This document shows positions 63,776 to 64,000 of a DNA stretch of 64,000 nt, in pieces. Under the pieces are notes generated by a model that was given only the letters and a program-made list of their open reading frames with translations, was not told the origin of the DNA and searched no databases. The translations under genes and the position numbers were made by a program. Position 1 is the first letter of the stretch; the number at the start of each line of letters is the position of its first letter. Origin of the DNA: an uncultured Methanobrevibacter sp. (GTDB taxonomy: Archaea; Methanobacteriota; Methanobacteria; Methanobacteriales; Methanobacteriaceae). Where the stretch lies: NCBI GenBank assembly GCA_947628455.1, contig CANQZY010000001.1, positions 84,613-148,612 on the forward strand, read 5' to 3'.

Positions 63776-64000
63776 ATGTACAATATTGGAGAAGCTCTTA
63801 TTGGAGAAGGCGATGAATTAGCTCATGTTGATTTAATAATTGGTGATAAAGAAGGGCCTGCTGGTCAAGCTTTTGCAAATGGATTATCTAATCTTTCAGT
63901 AGGACACACCCCTTTAACTACAGTTATTAGACCAAATTTAATGACTAAACCAGCTACTTTAATTATTCCTAAAGTAACTGTTGAACATATGGATGATGCA
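63776..64000 (+). CDS. fae: Formaldehyde-activating enzyme domain protein, truncated by window end (Fae or Fae-Hps)
   Basis: [83 protein letters not shown] at 63765-63770. Confidence 0.9.
   Translation, partial: MYNIGEALIGEGDELAHVDLIIGDKEGPAGQAFANGLSNLSVGHTPLTTVIRPNLMTKPATLIIPKVTVEHMDDA

Overview
AT-rich archaeal chromosome window. The gene content indicates a Methanobacteriales methanogen, most likely Methanobrevibacter-like: HdrA, Mtd, TfrA, Fae, methanogenesis marker 11, F430 genes (CfbA-like and CfbB), PolD DP1, Orc1/Cdc6, two histones, Alba and an adhesin-like protein. Most of the window is ordinary housekeeping: riboflavin, cobamide/F430, histidine, branched-chain, pyrimidine and purine genes, one tRNA-Val(TAC), threonyl-tRNA synthetase and GatA. 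No CRISPR array, rRNA operon, transposase or prophage was seen. The regions most worth a second look are: (1) a candidate chromosome segregation module at about 41160-42860, with a ParA ATPase, a partner that carries a ParB-type N-terminal 'GLGKGLDSLIP' motif but no recognisable ParB core, and an adjacent AT-rich intergenic region with about 11 TAACTTA/TAAGTTA repeats and a 16-bp palindrome; (2) a likely replication origin upstream of orc1/cdc6 (25308-25751) with four ORB-like boxes in nested inverted pairs, plus two isolated ORB-like boxes 8-10 kb away; (3) a 2x[4Fe-4S] ferredoxin gene with no ATG/GTG/TTG start that appears to begin at ATT behind a GGGGGT Shine-Dalgarno; (4) side-by-side single-domain and fused double-domain CbiX/CfbA-type chelatases with His-rich inserts; (5) a GT2 protein with a predicted extracytoplasmic tandem AbrB-like domain. 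All calls are from reading the sequence and translations by eye; no database searches were run.
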